A DNA stretch of 64,000 nt, taken from assembly GCA_021234155.1 (NCBI GenBank), contig JAJEKV010000003.1:9052413-9116412 (forward strand). Reading direction: 5' to 3'. The notes below the pieces were generated by a model. The model ran no database searches, was not told the origin of the DNA, and saw only the letters and a list, made by a program, of their open reading frames with translations. A program made the translations under genes and the position numbers. Shown one piece after another: positions 34,694 to 46,934 of the stretch. Position 1 is the stretch's first letter; the number at the start of each line of letters is the position of its first letter. Origin of the DNA: Isoetes taiwanensis (taxonomy: Eukaryota; Streptophyta; Lycopodiopsida; Isoetales; Isoetaceae).

Positions 34694-34988
34694 GCATCAC
34701 CCAATAAGGTGGAGAACAGCATCACCCAATGGGTGGAAACAACGACGTACAAAGAAATATGCATCACCCTCGAGGTGAAAATAAACAGCAGCACCTGCAG
34801 GTGGAGATACATGACCCATAGTATGGAGAAAAGCGTCACCCAACGGGTGGATAACAATCATATAAAAAGAAATATGCGTCACCCTCAAGGTGGAAATATA
34901 GCATCACCCGGAGGGTGGAGAAAAAGCGTCACCCAGTGGGCGGAAGAAAACATGATAAATAGAAATGTGCGTCACCATCACGGTGGAA
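34694..34988. repeat. Array of nine short palindromes, consensus GYRTCACCC-N4-GGGTGGA
   Basis: Imperfect inverted repeats of 20-21 bp begin at about 34,694, 34,719, 34,761, 34,789, 34,832, 34,875, 34,901, 34,925 and 34,969. Stem bases are mostly kept while the 4-base loop varies (AATA, AATG, TCGA, AACG, GGAG, AGTG and others). More copies occur at about 36,552, 36,583, 36,972 and 37,000. Confidence 0.85.
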
Positions 34989-36519
34989 ACAAACAGCACT
35001 ACCCACAAAAAACGGTCCACAAAAAACGCGACATCGAGAGAAAGATAAGCATCAATGGAAAACCATAAAAACGTTAAGAACACGAAACAAACTAAAAGTG
35101 GCCATTAGAATGTGCCCAAGATAACACCTTGTGTACAACAACGTAAGACACTCCACATCTAGATAAAGAGAAGCATAAAAAGGAAAAATGATCCAATAGA
35201 AACCCATGTCGCGAAATCTCAATGCGGGGCCAAAACACAATAAGCATCCTATCCAGATAAAGTTAAATAGCAAATGGCCAATGATATATAACGAACATAC
35301 CAAAAGAGAAAAAGATCCACGATAAGTGCAAAAAGCCCTCATAGACAGCTAGAAATGGATTTCACGAGCTAATTACAATCAGGCAGAACCAGCACCATGC
35401 ACAAAACTAGAATGTGTCCAATATATATAACACCTCTTGTAGTGATATAACACCTTGTGTACAATGGTCAACGTAAGAGACCCCCCCATCAAGACAAAGA
35501 GAAGCATAAAAAGGAAAGATGATCCACTAGAAACCCATGTCGCAAAATCTCAAGGCGGTGCCAACGCAATATGCATCATAGCCAGATAAAGCCAAATAGC
35601 AAATATACCAATGATATAGAATGATAGCGCCAAACAATATGCATGTGCAAAAACATACCCGATAGAAACCCTTTAAGGATCAAGTTAAAACCACGCAAAT
35701 GCATCCATAAGTCAAAAAGGCAAATGCTCGCGCATCCTCCTAAAGAAATTTCAAACCAACTGAAGGACATACATTAGAACAACCGAAGAGGGAAACACTT
35801 TCATAAGTAACTTATGACCATGCAAAAATGCCTGAAAAGTGAGGAATAAATGCCGAGTCGCAGCTGCTGAAACCCCGCCGCGACGAGCAGAATGTTCCAA
35901 GCCGATAGCGAGAAGACAATCCCTCCCCACACGCGGGCAGTCGGAGAGGCTAAGGGACGTAGAGAGGAAGGAGAGGAGCGAAAAAGAGGGCCGCCGGACG
36001 GAGGATCGAAGAGATGATAAGAACCGGTGGAAAGCAACCGCGGAAGGATAGTGACGGGGCATGCGAGCGATGGCAAGAGAGCTAAGGAAATCGTATGACT
36101 GCGGGCAAGTTGGTTTCGGTTAGAAGGGCGAATAAGAACATCAACGTGAGACAATGAAAAAGAAAGACAACGTCCACGCGTAGAGGCGGAATATAGCTAT
36201 AGAAGCCGTGAGGGTGGAGGGGGCGCGGGAGAAAAACCCAAAGGGAAAATAAAGGAGGAATAAGGGGACCTCCTGGGGGAAATAAGCGAGAGGTGGTTCA
36301 TAAACTATAAGCCCAGCCGCAGCGAAACCTCCAAGTGTTGAGTCGGGTACGAAGCACGTGGCAAGGGTGAGACGAAGAGGATCGCCGACGATCATGAGCG
36401 CGAGAAGAATTGGAACATGTAGAAGGCACCTATGAGCGGTTAAGGAGAACAAGAACGTGCATAATGGTGAAGCGGCAAGCTGCACAACGACAAGCACTCA
36501 AATTGATGTGAGTGATTAG

Positions 36520-37350
36520 AAATGAGGAAAAATCAACAATTCATGAAAAAGAGAGGATAGCATCACCCGGAGGGTGGAGAAAAGCATCACCCAGCGGGTG
36601 GAAGAAAAAACATGATAAACAGAAATCTGTGTCCAAATATAGCTAAATAGCAAATATTATGTATAATGGTAGCACAATGCATAATGATAGCGAGCTAAAA
36701 ATGTCCCCGAAAAAAACAACAAAGTTATGTTCTAAGCCCAAGCATAAATATGAGAAAAGAGGAATGCAAGCCAATGAACAAATCAACAAGAAAAGAACCA
36801 TAGACAAGAGCCCAACACGATCGCCTTAATAACAACATGAACAATGCTAGAATCCCCAAAACCACATCAGATTATAGACCGACAGAAAACAGAATACGAA
36901 AAATGATCGAATGAGCAAACAACTACGTACAAAGAAATGAGAAAAAATCAACAATTCATGAAAAAGAGAGGATAGCAGCACCCGGGGGGTGGAGAAAAGC
37001 ATCACCCAGCGGGTGGAAGAAAAAACATGATAAACAGAAATTTGTGTCCAAATATAGCCAAATAGCAAATATGATGTATAATGGTAGCACAATGCATAAT
37101 GATAGCGAGCTAAAAATGAAGTCCCCGAAAAAGACAACAAAGTTATGTTTTAAGCCCAATCATAAATACGAGAAAAGAGGAATGCAAGCCAATAAACAAA
37201 TCAACAAGAAAATAACCACAGACAAGAGCCCAACGGCCAGAGAAAGTGTAAAACACGATCGCCTTAATAACAACATGAACAATGCTATAATCCCCAAAAC
37301 CCCATCAGATTATATACCGACAGAAAGCAGAATACGAAAAATGATCGAGT
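36520..37350. repeat. 415-bp tandem duplication
   Basis: Unit 1 (36,520-36,934) and unit 2 (36,935-37,350) are near copies, beginning at TCAACAATTCATGAAAAAGA (period 415 bp). Unit 2 has an extra segment around 37,237. Each unit holds two of the CATCACCC/GGGTGG palindromes. Confidence 0.85.
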
Positions 37351-38099
37351 GAGCAGAGCAAAATAATGGACGAAGCTCCCCATAACTGGAAAAACAAGGA
37401 AAGAATATACAATATGAAAATACTACATGAAGTCCAAACCAACGAGGTGAATAGCACATATACAAATGACGTGTAATGATAGGGCCAGAAAACCGAAAAC
37501 TGAAAAGAACAATTGCAAGAACACAACGCCAAATGACAAGGTGCCAAATAGGACTTGGTGGCCCCTAGCAAAGAGGGTCATAAGACGCCAGTAAGGATTT
37601 GGAACAAGAATAGGAGAGCGAGGGTGTAAAGGTCTGGTTCAGGTTAGCAGCGGAGATCATTAAAAGTCAATAGGTGTAAAAGAATGCTACAAAGGGACTT
37701 ACCATAGTAAATGTGGGAACAACAACCGTCTACCCGACCCCAAGCAAAAAACCCCCAACACATAGAATACGTTGAACACAGGCCATATAGCAATATCTAA
37801 AATAACGGAGATGGCATGCACAAGTCAAGTCACGCGATCTTAAACAACTGGGATGACATACCGAGATGGAGCCCGCATGGGGGAGTGGTCCACCTGAATG
37901 GATGTAGCAAGGACCGAGAGCGCCCATCAATGGAGAATGCGACAATGAATAATCGTGTTCTAGGTAGAGGTTGGTGCAGAAACAACCGCTAGTAAACTAG
38001 GGTAGAACGTGGCCGGGTCACTTGGGTGGGCACTAAATCAAGTGGAAGGTCAAGAATAAAATTGAGAACATGAATGGTTCATTATTCAAATAAAAACGA

Positions 38100-39362
38100 A
38101 AAATGAAAAAAGAGAAAGAGAAGCAATCAAATCCATGAGGATGAATTCAACAATAGCCAAGAAGACCGATCGCAAATATAGAATGCAAGTGCGTATAAGG
38201 AAAATAATGGCAAGACTAAATTGGCAAATGTAGCATCCTATTGCAAACGATGGCCAGAAAAGCGAGACTAAATATGACTCAACAAATTTATGACCCCATG
38301 GAAAATAATGTCTAGAAACGCTATTCCCCAATGGATCACGCGCCCTTAGAAGAAAACTGAGAACGTGAATGGTTCATTATGCAAATAAAAACGAAAAATG
38401 AAAAATGATCAAATGCTGAATAAAAATGCAAAATTTCGAGGTCCATGATATCATATGATCAACAGAAACAATGGGAGGGAGTTCAAAGAAAATAACCACC
38501 GTGAAACAACAACTGAGCCACATAACCCCTCGATAGCAAATGATTATAAGTGCAAATCCCAATAGACCTCATGACAATGGAGCAAATGCAAAAACAAGTA
38601 AATGTCTGTCATACCATCAACGTGTCCCAACAACCTCATAAACAAGGCATAGGTCAAAAAACTACAAGATGTACTAGACCAAGGAGGATCTGAATAGCTA
38701 GCCGAAGACATCGCAGGTCTTAGCAAAAAGGAAGCTCAAATATAGAAAGAGATAAGATGGCCAGGTTCGAATGAAGAAGTCGAAACATGTGGGGTCGAAG
38801 AGAAATGTGAGGTTATGGCCAAGAGTCAAGAGGAGAGGAAGGTCAAGAGGGCCCAAATTGGGGTGGAATCTAATGAGAGTAGCAAGATAAGAAAGTAAAA
38901 CCAAATAACACACACATGTTGTAAAAGCCACCCATGGTATACTAGGAAAAAATCTATGCAAATGAATGCCTCAGAACAATAACTCCTTTATATAAGACCC
39001 AAATATCTGTATATGCAATATACGCCAACTAGATGAGCAAACACAAATTCATAAAAAAGCATGTATAGGAATGAACCGATGTCAACAACACCATGAACAA
39101 GGCATAGATCAAAGAGTGCAAAAAGAGAAAGAAAAGCAAGCAAAGCCATGAGGATGAATTCAACAATAGCCAAGAAGACCGATCGCAAATATAGAATGCA
39201 AGTGCGTATAAGGAAAATAATGGCAAGACTAAATTGGCAAATGTAGCATCCTATTGCAAACGATGGCCAGAAAAGCGAGACTAAATATGACTCAACAAAT
39301 TTATCACCTCATGGAAAATAATGTCTAGAAACGCTATTCCCCAATGGATCACGCGCCCTTTA
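38100..39362. repeat. 245-bp direct repeat about 1 kb apart
   Basis: Positions 38,100-38,345 and 39,118-39,362 are almost identical, both ending at GGATCACGCGCCCTT. A shorter related word around TGAATGGTTCATTAT occurs at 38,069 and 38,367. Confidence 0.88.
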
Positions 39363-39900
39363 TGAAGAATGCATAAGATGAAAAAACCATTAAACATTAA
39401 AACCTTCGAAAACGCATAAAACTAATAGATAGCTAGGGTCAAAAAGAAAAAAGTTAGCTAAGGTAAGGGGAGACGGTTAAGATGGCTACTATTCTTACAT
39501 AGGCAGGAAGAAACAAAAAGCGAGAGAGATAGGGAGGCAGGAAGAAGCCAAAAGTAGGTAGAGGCAGGTAGAAGAGGAACGGTGGAGAGCGGCAAGGAGA
39601 AGAGGGAACAGGGAGCCTTCTGCGGCAATCCCTAAGCCAATCGGATGGCCCAGATGGCGGTTCAAGAATAGGGGATCTGAGCTAGAACTGATCATGCCAT
39701 GAGCGATAACGTATCATGGTGCATACGGGTCGGAGTCAGATGGCCATAGCTCGGATCAACATGGCGGAACAGGTCCAAGATTATATCTGAACCGATTTTA
39801 GATCGCTAAGCCAATCGGATGGCTGGGTGTCAGGCCGATGCCGGATGCAAGATGGCGGATCTGCATGGCGGATCTAGCGCCTGGAGCTCCCGCCTGGCAC

Positions 39901-40415
39901 CAATGGGCATGCCGGAATAGGGGAAGCACGCCGCTCCGCCCGCCGCGGAAAAAACGACTCGCACAAAAAAGCCGAGAAGCACAAAGAGTGGCTGTGGACG
40001 CCCCTAGGATCACCAAATGCAATCAAGTATGTAAGGTCGTGCTATCAATTGCCCGGTTGGCCGCCACTCGTTGTACAACCCTGGGCTCCCTAAGTCGAGT
40101 ACGGCCCAAATTTGGGATCAATGAGAAGCTTCACGCCTATGCTGCGATCAAAGCATCGAAGCCAACAAAATAGGATGGCTGCAAATAATCCTTATGTTGG
40201 GATCAACCCAGCCATCGGGCCAATCCGAAAAGAAGGATATGTGAGTTAGAAGCCACCTAGCCATGAAAAACCGGATCGAGGATGAATCATGCATGACTCG
40301 AGAAAAACCATGCATCCGAAAGTGCTAATTATCGAGTCCCCACCAAATGCCCCAAATCTGCGTAAACATCGGAAAGATCGTGCACTTTATTGGCTCCCAA
40401 AATTGAGTCAGTGCC
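39901..40415. other. Spacer, nothing recognised
   Basis: Mixed GC content, no supported gene. The word AAGCCAATCGGATGGC at 39,631 recurs at 39,809 just before this stretch. Confidence 0.45.
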
Positions 40416-40419
40416 AAGC

Positions 40420-41142
40420 GGGTTCGCCAGGCCAGCGAACCCCAAAAAATTCGCCAGTGAACCCGGTTGATTCGCCGGCGAACCCGCGAGGGCGTGGCAT
40501 CGGTTCGCGGGCTTAATCGCCGCGATGATGGCATCTTTGCCGGGTTCGCTGGCGAACCCAAACCCCTTGTCGTCAGCGGCGGGCGGCAGGGAGTCACGCT
40601 ACTTGGCTTTGGGCCGACCCTACCAGTTCGCTTAGGCATGAACCCACGCTGATCGATCTTCGTCGTCGACAACAAGCCCGGCGAGGGTCACCGGCCCGGC
40701 GTTTTAATGAGGGCCCTCACTGGTTCGCTTTGGCGAACCCAAAAGCGCAGGGGGGGCGGGGATCGGTCGGCACGGGTCACTTCGCCAGCGAGGTCACCGG
40801 CCAGCGGCCCCAATGGTCACTTCCGGCCCGCTGGTCGCCGGCGGGAGTTTTAGCGAGGGGGCCCCCGCCAGTTCGCTTTGGGCTTAACGCAAAAGCGTGG
40901 CAGGGGGCGGGGTGGCAGGTCCACGGCAGTCCACGGCTATCCCTCAATGATAAGAAAATTGAAATACAGATTCTTAATATAGTTATGACCAGCCCATATC
41001 TAGTTGTCAATAAACAAATATTAAAAAATAGCTAGCAATTTTGTGTCCGTGACCCGGCCCAGCATAGAAGAAGGGTTCGATTGGGCGAACCCGGATCTTA
41101 ACCAATATTTCTCGCCCGTGGAAAGATTCGCCTGGGCGAATC
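40420..41142. repeat. Array of GGTTCGC...GCGAACC palindromes
   Basis: Palindromes at 40,420-40,443 (GGGTTCGC arms), 40,448-40,465 and 40,468-40,485 (TTCGCCGGCGAA core), 40,542-40,559 (8-bp perfect arms, 2-nt spacer), 40,722-40,739, 41,073-41,092 and 41,125-41,142 (8-bp perfect arms, 2-nt spacer). They lie immediately upstream of a Mutator-like transposase relic and could be its binding sites, or RNA hairpins. Confidence 0.85.
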
Positions 41143-41160
41143 CTTCTGCGAGCCTAAGGG

Positions 41161-41168
41161 CTATTTAT
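41161..41168 (+). promoter_or_regulatory. TATA-like box upstream of the transposase relic
   Basis: CTATTTAT lies 20 bp after the last palindrome and about 480 bp before the first ATG of the transposase ORF. The candidate is weak and based on position only. Confidence 0.25.
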
Positions 41169-41318
41169 GGGCGCGCAGCCGTTGTAGCCTTCTCATATCG
41201 TTTGGGAGGGCGCAGGTAGTAGATCGAGTTGGGGTGCTATAGCAGGCGCTGGTGCTAGAGCAGGTGCACTCCCTATCTCTCTCATGTTCCTTTGCATTCT
41301 CAATATTGAGCATAGGCT

Positions 41319-41638
41319 TTTTTTTTTTTTTTTTTTTTTTTGCATTTACCATAGGCTATTTTTTACCATAGGCTACTTTTACCATAGGCATTTACCATAG
41401 GATATTTTTACCACAGGCCATTTTTTTACCATGGGCTATTTTTTTTACCATAGGCTATTTTTTTACCATAGGCATTTACCATTGGCTATTTTTTACCATA
41501 GGCTATTTTTACCATAGGCTATTTTTTTACCATAGGGTAAATTTTTTTTACCATAGGCTATTTTTTACCGTAGGCTATTTTTACCATAGGCTATTTTTTT
41601 ACCATAGGCTAATTTTTTTTACCATAGGTAGACACCGA
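41319..41638. repeat. T-run and TTACCATAGGCTATTTT minisatellite
   Basis: A run of about 23 T (41,319-41,341) is followed by roughly 18 degenerate copies of a 15-20-bp unit with core ACCATAGGCTATTTTT up to 41,630. The last copy runs into AGGTAGACACCGACGA, which is repeated on both sides of the ATG at 41,644. The array lies in the presumed 5' leader of the next gene. Confidence 0.9.
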
Positions 41639-41643
41639 CGAGA

Positions 41644-43690
41644 ATGGCAGAGGTAGACACCGACGACTCAGTGAGTCGGATTTCAGATGAAAATGATAGT
41701 GATTATGACCTTCATGACACCGAGGATGACACAATGTCAGAGGAGGAAACCGGGGATGATACGGACGATGGGTGGAACCCGCCTGGCCTATCCACTTCAC
41801 AAGTTACTCCCACCCAAGATCCCCAAGAACTTGTTCACAAATTGGCCGGTCTCTACCCGGACCCAATACAATGGCTTCGTGGTGCTCCTCAGGGTGGTGG
41901 TTACGCATTCAACGAGTATGTGTATGGGTTGATGAGGTTGTGCCTACAGCAACACTATGTTCCCCATCCGTCCGAAATAAGTGCTGTCGATCCCCGCCTA
42001 CCCCCGGTCCCGCAGAGAAGCGGGAGGGCACCTGTCGAGAACCATGTTCGGCTGATGCACCGATGGGCTGCATATTGTGAGGAGCTTGCAGTTGACGATG
42101 GCTCCAGTGAATCCAGCGGTTGGTTGTACCGGCGCGTAACCAGGCCTCACAAGTTAGTCCCTTACGTGGAGTTCCGGAAGCAGCTAGTTGCTATGGGTCA
42201 CCTGAATGGAAGCACCCATCGCTCCCCCACTGCCACTTTTCAAAAGATTTCAGAGGATTGGGAAATCGGCCTACGCCGGCATGGCGTCCCGCAAGAATAC
42301 TAATGGCGTGCATGGAAGTGTGCACGTGCAGAGGTAGCCGCACCATGAAGGACAGTGACTTCAACTAGTGTGAAGAGACCACCATAGACCGCCTCGAGCA
42401 AAGGGTGATTGAGCTTCAAACTACTCATCGTGTCCGTTTGGTCCATGGGCATCATCGCGTGCGGGCTGCAACGGGTGAGGTTGTGGATGACTATGCCTGC
42501 CACCGATGGAGACAACCACGAAGGAGGGGGACCCGGGGGGATAGGCAAATCAGATGGTCGCACCGCAGAGGATGCTTGTTTCGTTTGCGGACAGTGAAAG
42601 TAGATGGAAATGGTGCTGCATCGAGCGGTGCACGAATATACGTGCGCACAGAACACACTGGCCATGACCCTTTCACAAATGCAGAGGATTGGTCCATGCC
42701 TGTGCATCCTGAACTACTTGCGGCTGCCGCACAAGAGCTTAGAAGTATTGGAATGACACGTGCTGCGTGGGACATCGCAAGAGCACGGGGACCGCAAATA
42801 CATATGACAGTAAGCCCGGTTGAGCGAGTCATATACCGATTCATGATGGCGCAGGAGGATGTGTGGCAACTGGCATACCGGCAGAGAATACTCGGTAAGA
42901 TCCCTAAAAAATTAAGATCCCATGGAGCAGTGATGTTGTCGTAGACTCCATCTTTGTGATGTTTGTCCATAATTTTGTTTCAATGATGTTGTCCATACTT
43001 TTGTTTCAATAAGAGCACAATCGAAAATATTTTGTCATTCAATCTCACCACATTACACCTCGTGAGGGCGCAGTTTGGGTAGTGGATTTGGAAAAGCCTC
43101 GAGAGCCGGGATTGACGATTGGAAAGCCTCGGGAAGGTGATTTTTCATCAGCCCCGGAATCCTAATGCCTGCACCCGTTGACCCGGCCATGGATCCTAGT
43201 CATCCAAGATGACAGGATGTTGGAGGTATTTGAAGATGGAGCGGCGGTGGTTGGGCCATGGATTCAACCTTCTGTACAAATCTGTGGAAGTTTCCGCTGT
43301 ACGGAGCCATTGTACCGATTGCCGGGGGTGTGGGGTTCCCTGTCTTTTACATGCTCTGCAGCGTAGAGGCCGACGAGGGACACCAGCGACATGCCCTAAA
43401 GATAGCACTACGTCTTGTGTTTGAACGAATGGGCACAATCAGGCCTAGGTCAATCACCATTGACATGGACGGGTGTGAGAGACGGGCTATCACGGAGGTC
43501 GTGTCAGAAGACCCACATTGTTGGGCAGACGGTGAGCAGGTATGATGAGCGTGCATTGATTGTATCGCTTGATGGAAAATGACACTCATGGTTTTTCCAA
43601 ACAGGTTGCAGGCAATGTTCTTGCATGTTGGTTCCATGCAAAATGTGCGTGGGGGTCCAAGCACATTAGGGTGGCTCAAATAAAAACAAA
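41644..43690 (+). pseudogene. Mutator-like (MULE) transposase relic
   Basis: The first frame, 41,644-42,303 (219 codons), is acidic at its start (Asp/Glu/Thr run) and of unknown fold. The second, 42,405-42,944, contains CLFRLRTVKVDG and YVRTEHTGHDPF, a pattern of the FLYWCH/WRKY-GCM1-type zinc finger that precedes MULE catalytic domains. The third, 43,258-43,545, reads MDSTFCTNLWKFPLYGAIVP (first catalytic Asp) and RSITIDMDGCERRAITEVV (second Asp). After a GT-AG intron of about 65 bp (43,540-43,604) comes VLACWFHAKCAWGSKH, the C-x2-H of MULE enzymes. The third acidic residue and the SWIM finger are missing. Frameshifts separate the blocks (near 42,304-42,400 and 43,240). MULE transposases cut DNA at TIRs; this one is incomplete. 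Confidence 0.75.
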
Positions 43691-45280
43691 TTAGGACTAA
43701 AAAATAGCCCTAACCGTTTCCTTAATTCTCGAATAATTTTGAATTACGTTAGCACTAATTATTCACCTGATTCCCTCCCAACATTTTCGGGGAAAGTTTT
43801 TCTCACATTTTCGATGACTATGGAGAGCTTTCTTGCTGTTGCTATCGAGCCAGATGCTTGCAATCTAGCCGAGATAAAGGCGCCATTTGCTTGAAATTTA
43901 TGCGAGCATATGGCATGAATTTAAATCATTTCATTCAAGGGGGTGGTGGCATTTCGAATTGCAAACTGGATCAGGCATTCGGCAGATCTGTAAACCAAAA
44001 CAAGGTTGAAATTTCGTTCTTCTGTAGAGATTTAATGCATTGAAGAGTTATATGATGAAAAGAAGGTATTATTTTCATGCTTATGCATTTCAGTTTTGGA
44101 AATGAGTCTGCCAAATGTTAATTTGGAAATTAGGTGGTCTCTGTTCAATGTTAATTTGGAAATGAGGCGGTCATAGAACAGACACAATAAAAATGCATCC
44201 ACGAAATTGAAATGACTCATTTTAATTAACATTATAAGTGTTGTTATGAACATAAGTAAGAATGCACAAATAGCTAGCTTGTGCTCTGAATTTTTTTTCC
44301 TCTCATGCTCATGGTTCTTCTTGTTTTTCCTAGCAAAAGGTATACAGAAAGAAATATCACTTGTTCTTTGAAATGTTCAATTGCAACTCGACCTAATCTT
44401 TTGCTCTGTCATATGTTTTATATCAGAAAGTAGTAGGTCCAATATTTCGCACAGACATGCCACATCTGAGTTTTCTAGGGCGAGTGAGGTACTCCACATA
44501 TTTGCTTCCATTCTCTGTTAATAATGGCTGCTTGATAAATTTCATTGGTTCTTAATAGAACACTGCATACAGGGCTAGGTTTGTAGTTAAGTAATTTTTT
44601 TTTTCTGTTTATATACATTAAAAAGGAAATTTACTGCCACAAGATCCTGGTTAGCAATTGGTTTTTGTTGGTTAGCATTATACATTATGTAGATCTGTAG
44701 AAAATGATGGCAGTCCATAGTTGGAGTTCAGAACTATGCATTACCTAAATGTCTTGATGGCGTCGGATAGCATGTGTCTTTATTGCGTACCTAAATATGC
44801 TTCCAACATTTAAATTTTGATGCAGATTTGACTAGAGAGAAAAAGGATCTGCCATGATGAAATTGGAGGCCATATTTGGGATTAAGTAAACGCTAATCAA
44901 TCAAGGTATATTTCTTAGTGGTTGCACAATCTGCAAATTAGCATTAGATATTGCTAATAATAACTATTGACGTCAAGGCACTAAATAGTAAAATGTATGT
45001 TATATATTAGTACTGCTAAACTAAATAGCACTTAATTAGGTTGGCTTGTACTAATGTTTGTGGTTGTGTACTAATCACAAATTTAATTGCTAGTTAGCAT
45101 TGCATTTGATTTTATTTACTAAATTTGTACTATTTAGTATTAGGTTACTAATTAGTTGCAGGAAGTCCCAAACTTGCATCTTTGTCACTAATTTTATATG
45201 TAGCACTAATACCATATTTTTCTGCTATGTTTATATGTAGCACTAATACCATAAATTCTGCTATGTTTATGTTACAGCAT
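43691..45280. other. Intergenic, nothing recognised
   Basis: AT-rich DNA. A 20-bp word containing AATGTTAATTTGGAAAT repeats at about 44,116 and 44,149, and a GTAGCACTAATACCATA word repeats at about 45,200 and 45,237. No coding feature is supported. Confidence 0.5.
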
Positions 45281-46850
45281 GTCCTACAGAAAGAGCTTGT
45301 GTAAGGTGAAGAAAGAAGAGGAACACTTCTCGGCCCTTAGAGAGCGAGAAATGATTATGGACACTTCTAAATTATCATGCGAAGGCTGGACATAAGCAGA
45401 GGCGGAGAAAAGCAGAAATAGATGACGAAGAGATCTGCAAAATCTTTGGGGCGCCAAAATGTGATGGTAAGAAGCAAATATATAAATTCTCAAGGATGAA
45501 TGCAGAATATGTGGATCGGTTTTTAGATGTATATCGTGATGCTACCAAAGGTTTGATGTGTGTATTGGGGAGATAGGTAAGTTTTATGCCAAGGCATTTG
45601 CATTGCAAATAAGTGGCAGCCAAATCAATTGGAAATCATTTGTTGTAAAGAACGAAAAGAGGGAGAAACCAAAAGAAAAGGCAGATGTTCAATCATCTAC
45701 TATTGGTGCTCTAGATAAACAGGAATATGATTTGAGTGAAAAGGCACTTTGTCAAGTGATATCAGATTTGCAGACAGAATTGAGTATAGTTGTTGAGAGA
45801 TCGCAAGACGCCTTCTTACAGAAAAGTGCAAGGAAAGCAAAAAATATTGGAAGAAGTGTTCTCATGAGATGGCTTATGCAGAAGGGCAAATGCAAGATGC
45901 CAAAGATAGAATGGAGAAAGCATCATCGGCTATAGATAAGAGATCTATGGAAAATGCCATGTCTTTTCTATCAAGCAACATAAAATTTAAAGAAGATGAG
46001 CTTTTAAAGGCCAACGAAGCCTATAAAGCGCTTGAACAATGTGCACAGAAGGTAAGCATATGGTTAGTCTTTTTTCATGGTATATTTTGGATGACTCATT
46101 TTCTGTTTTTCAGGAAGAGGAGACCAAGAAATACTTGCATCAAAAAGTGGAGAAATTGCATTCGATTTACGCCTCATTGAAGAAGAGACTATCTAACCTA
46201 CAAGTTGGTTTTCCATACGTTGAGCAACCGTCATCCGCATTAGATGCTTTTGTGGAATTAAAGACATGCTCTTATTGCACATTTGGTTTTGATCCAAGTA
46301 GCGTGTGTGCTGTTATTTCACATTGCTTGCATGCTTTCCATCCTTTATCGCTTATATTTGTTTTATGAAAGATTTAAAGTGTCCGAATGCCTTACGGACA
46401 TACCCAATACATGGCTGAAGTCTCTTGGCATAAGAAACCCAACACTAACTTTTTCTGCAGCTGAACTATCTCATGGATGTCCAAAGCGATTGAATTGCGA
46501 GAATCACACGGTGAGTAATAGCTATTATTTCATTATGTTCGGTTGTAATGGATTGTAAAAGTTGTTGTGGCTGATTATCATGCTACATTTGTGGATCTAA
46601 GTGCAAGCACGGAGGGCAAAACTTCTCATATGAAAGCAATGTCTCAAAAAGTGCGAAAGTGGGGAAATTTCAATTGTCCAAGATGGGTGCGGATGGATTT
46701 GACCATAATGCTTCAATCACATTGGTTGAAGGACACAAAGACATTATTATACTTGATGAAAGTAAAGATGAAGATAAATCAGTCAATAACCGGCAAGAAC
46801 TTTGAGGGTAGACATCTTGTCAATTTCATGTTTCATGTGTGAATTGAGAT
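45281..46850 (+). pseudogene. Coiled-coil protein with a C-terminal cysteine/histidine motif, broken
   Basis: Blocks in order: MSYRKSLCKVKKEEEHFSAL at 45,281; DEEICKIFGAPKCDGKKQIY at 45,425; a Lys/Glu-rich segment at 45,590-45,890; a helical heptad-rich segment (EGQMQDAKDRMEKASSAID, KEDELLKANEAYKALEQC) to 46,051; a 63-bp GT-AG intron (46,052-46,114); KKYLHQKVEKLHSIYASLKK; then CSYCTFGFDPSS and HCLHAFHPL (C-x2-C...C-x2-H-x2-H, RING-like) at 46,268-46,340; and a last piece around 46,580-46,840. At least three frame changes separate the blocks. The protein family is not recognised. The coiled coil plus zinc motif suggests a DNA- or protein-binding role in a transposon or host complex, which is inference. 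Confidence 0.5.
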
Positions 46851-46934
46851 TGTTGCTAGTTTAGGTGCTTGCTCGATGCTCAACACATGTTAATGTAAAG
46901 AGGGAGTAGTAGCTTTGCAAGAAAGTTTTAACAC

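Larger units (their letters stand above)
33880..39900. repeat. 6-kb non-coding mosaic of internal duplications
   Basis: Purine/A-rich plus strand without a supported gene. It is built from repeats: GAAGGGACTCGCAAGAGACA at about 33,913 and 34,544; an 85-bp tandem pair at 34,159-34,316; a pair at about 35,095-35,350 and 35,435-35,640; a 415-bp tandem pair at 36,520-37,350; and a near-identical 245-bp pair at 38,100-38,345 and 39,118-39,362. Long minus-strand frames here follow base composition and show no domain. It could be the internal part of a large non-autonomous LTR element, but no LTR pair or PBS was found. Confidence 0.7.

Noticed and set aside
34694-34988. CRISPR array
   Set aside because: Repeats are palindromes with variable loops, there are no uniform unique spacers, and the genome is eukaryotic.
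35751-37159. Several minus-strand ORFs of 97-118 codons with hydrophobic stretches
   Set aside because: They arise from A/purine-rich plus-strand repeat DNA; they are not conserved between the duplicated units and have no family.
33880-41160. Organellar DNA insertion (large palindromes, A-rich)
   Set aside because: No mitochondrial or plastid gene, tRNA or rRNA piece is recognisable in 7 kb.
42491-42970. 159-codon minus-strand ORF
   Set aside because: Antisense to the MULE zinc-finger frame and without a domain.
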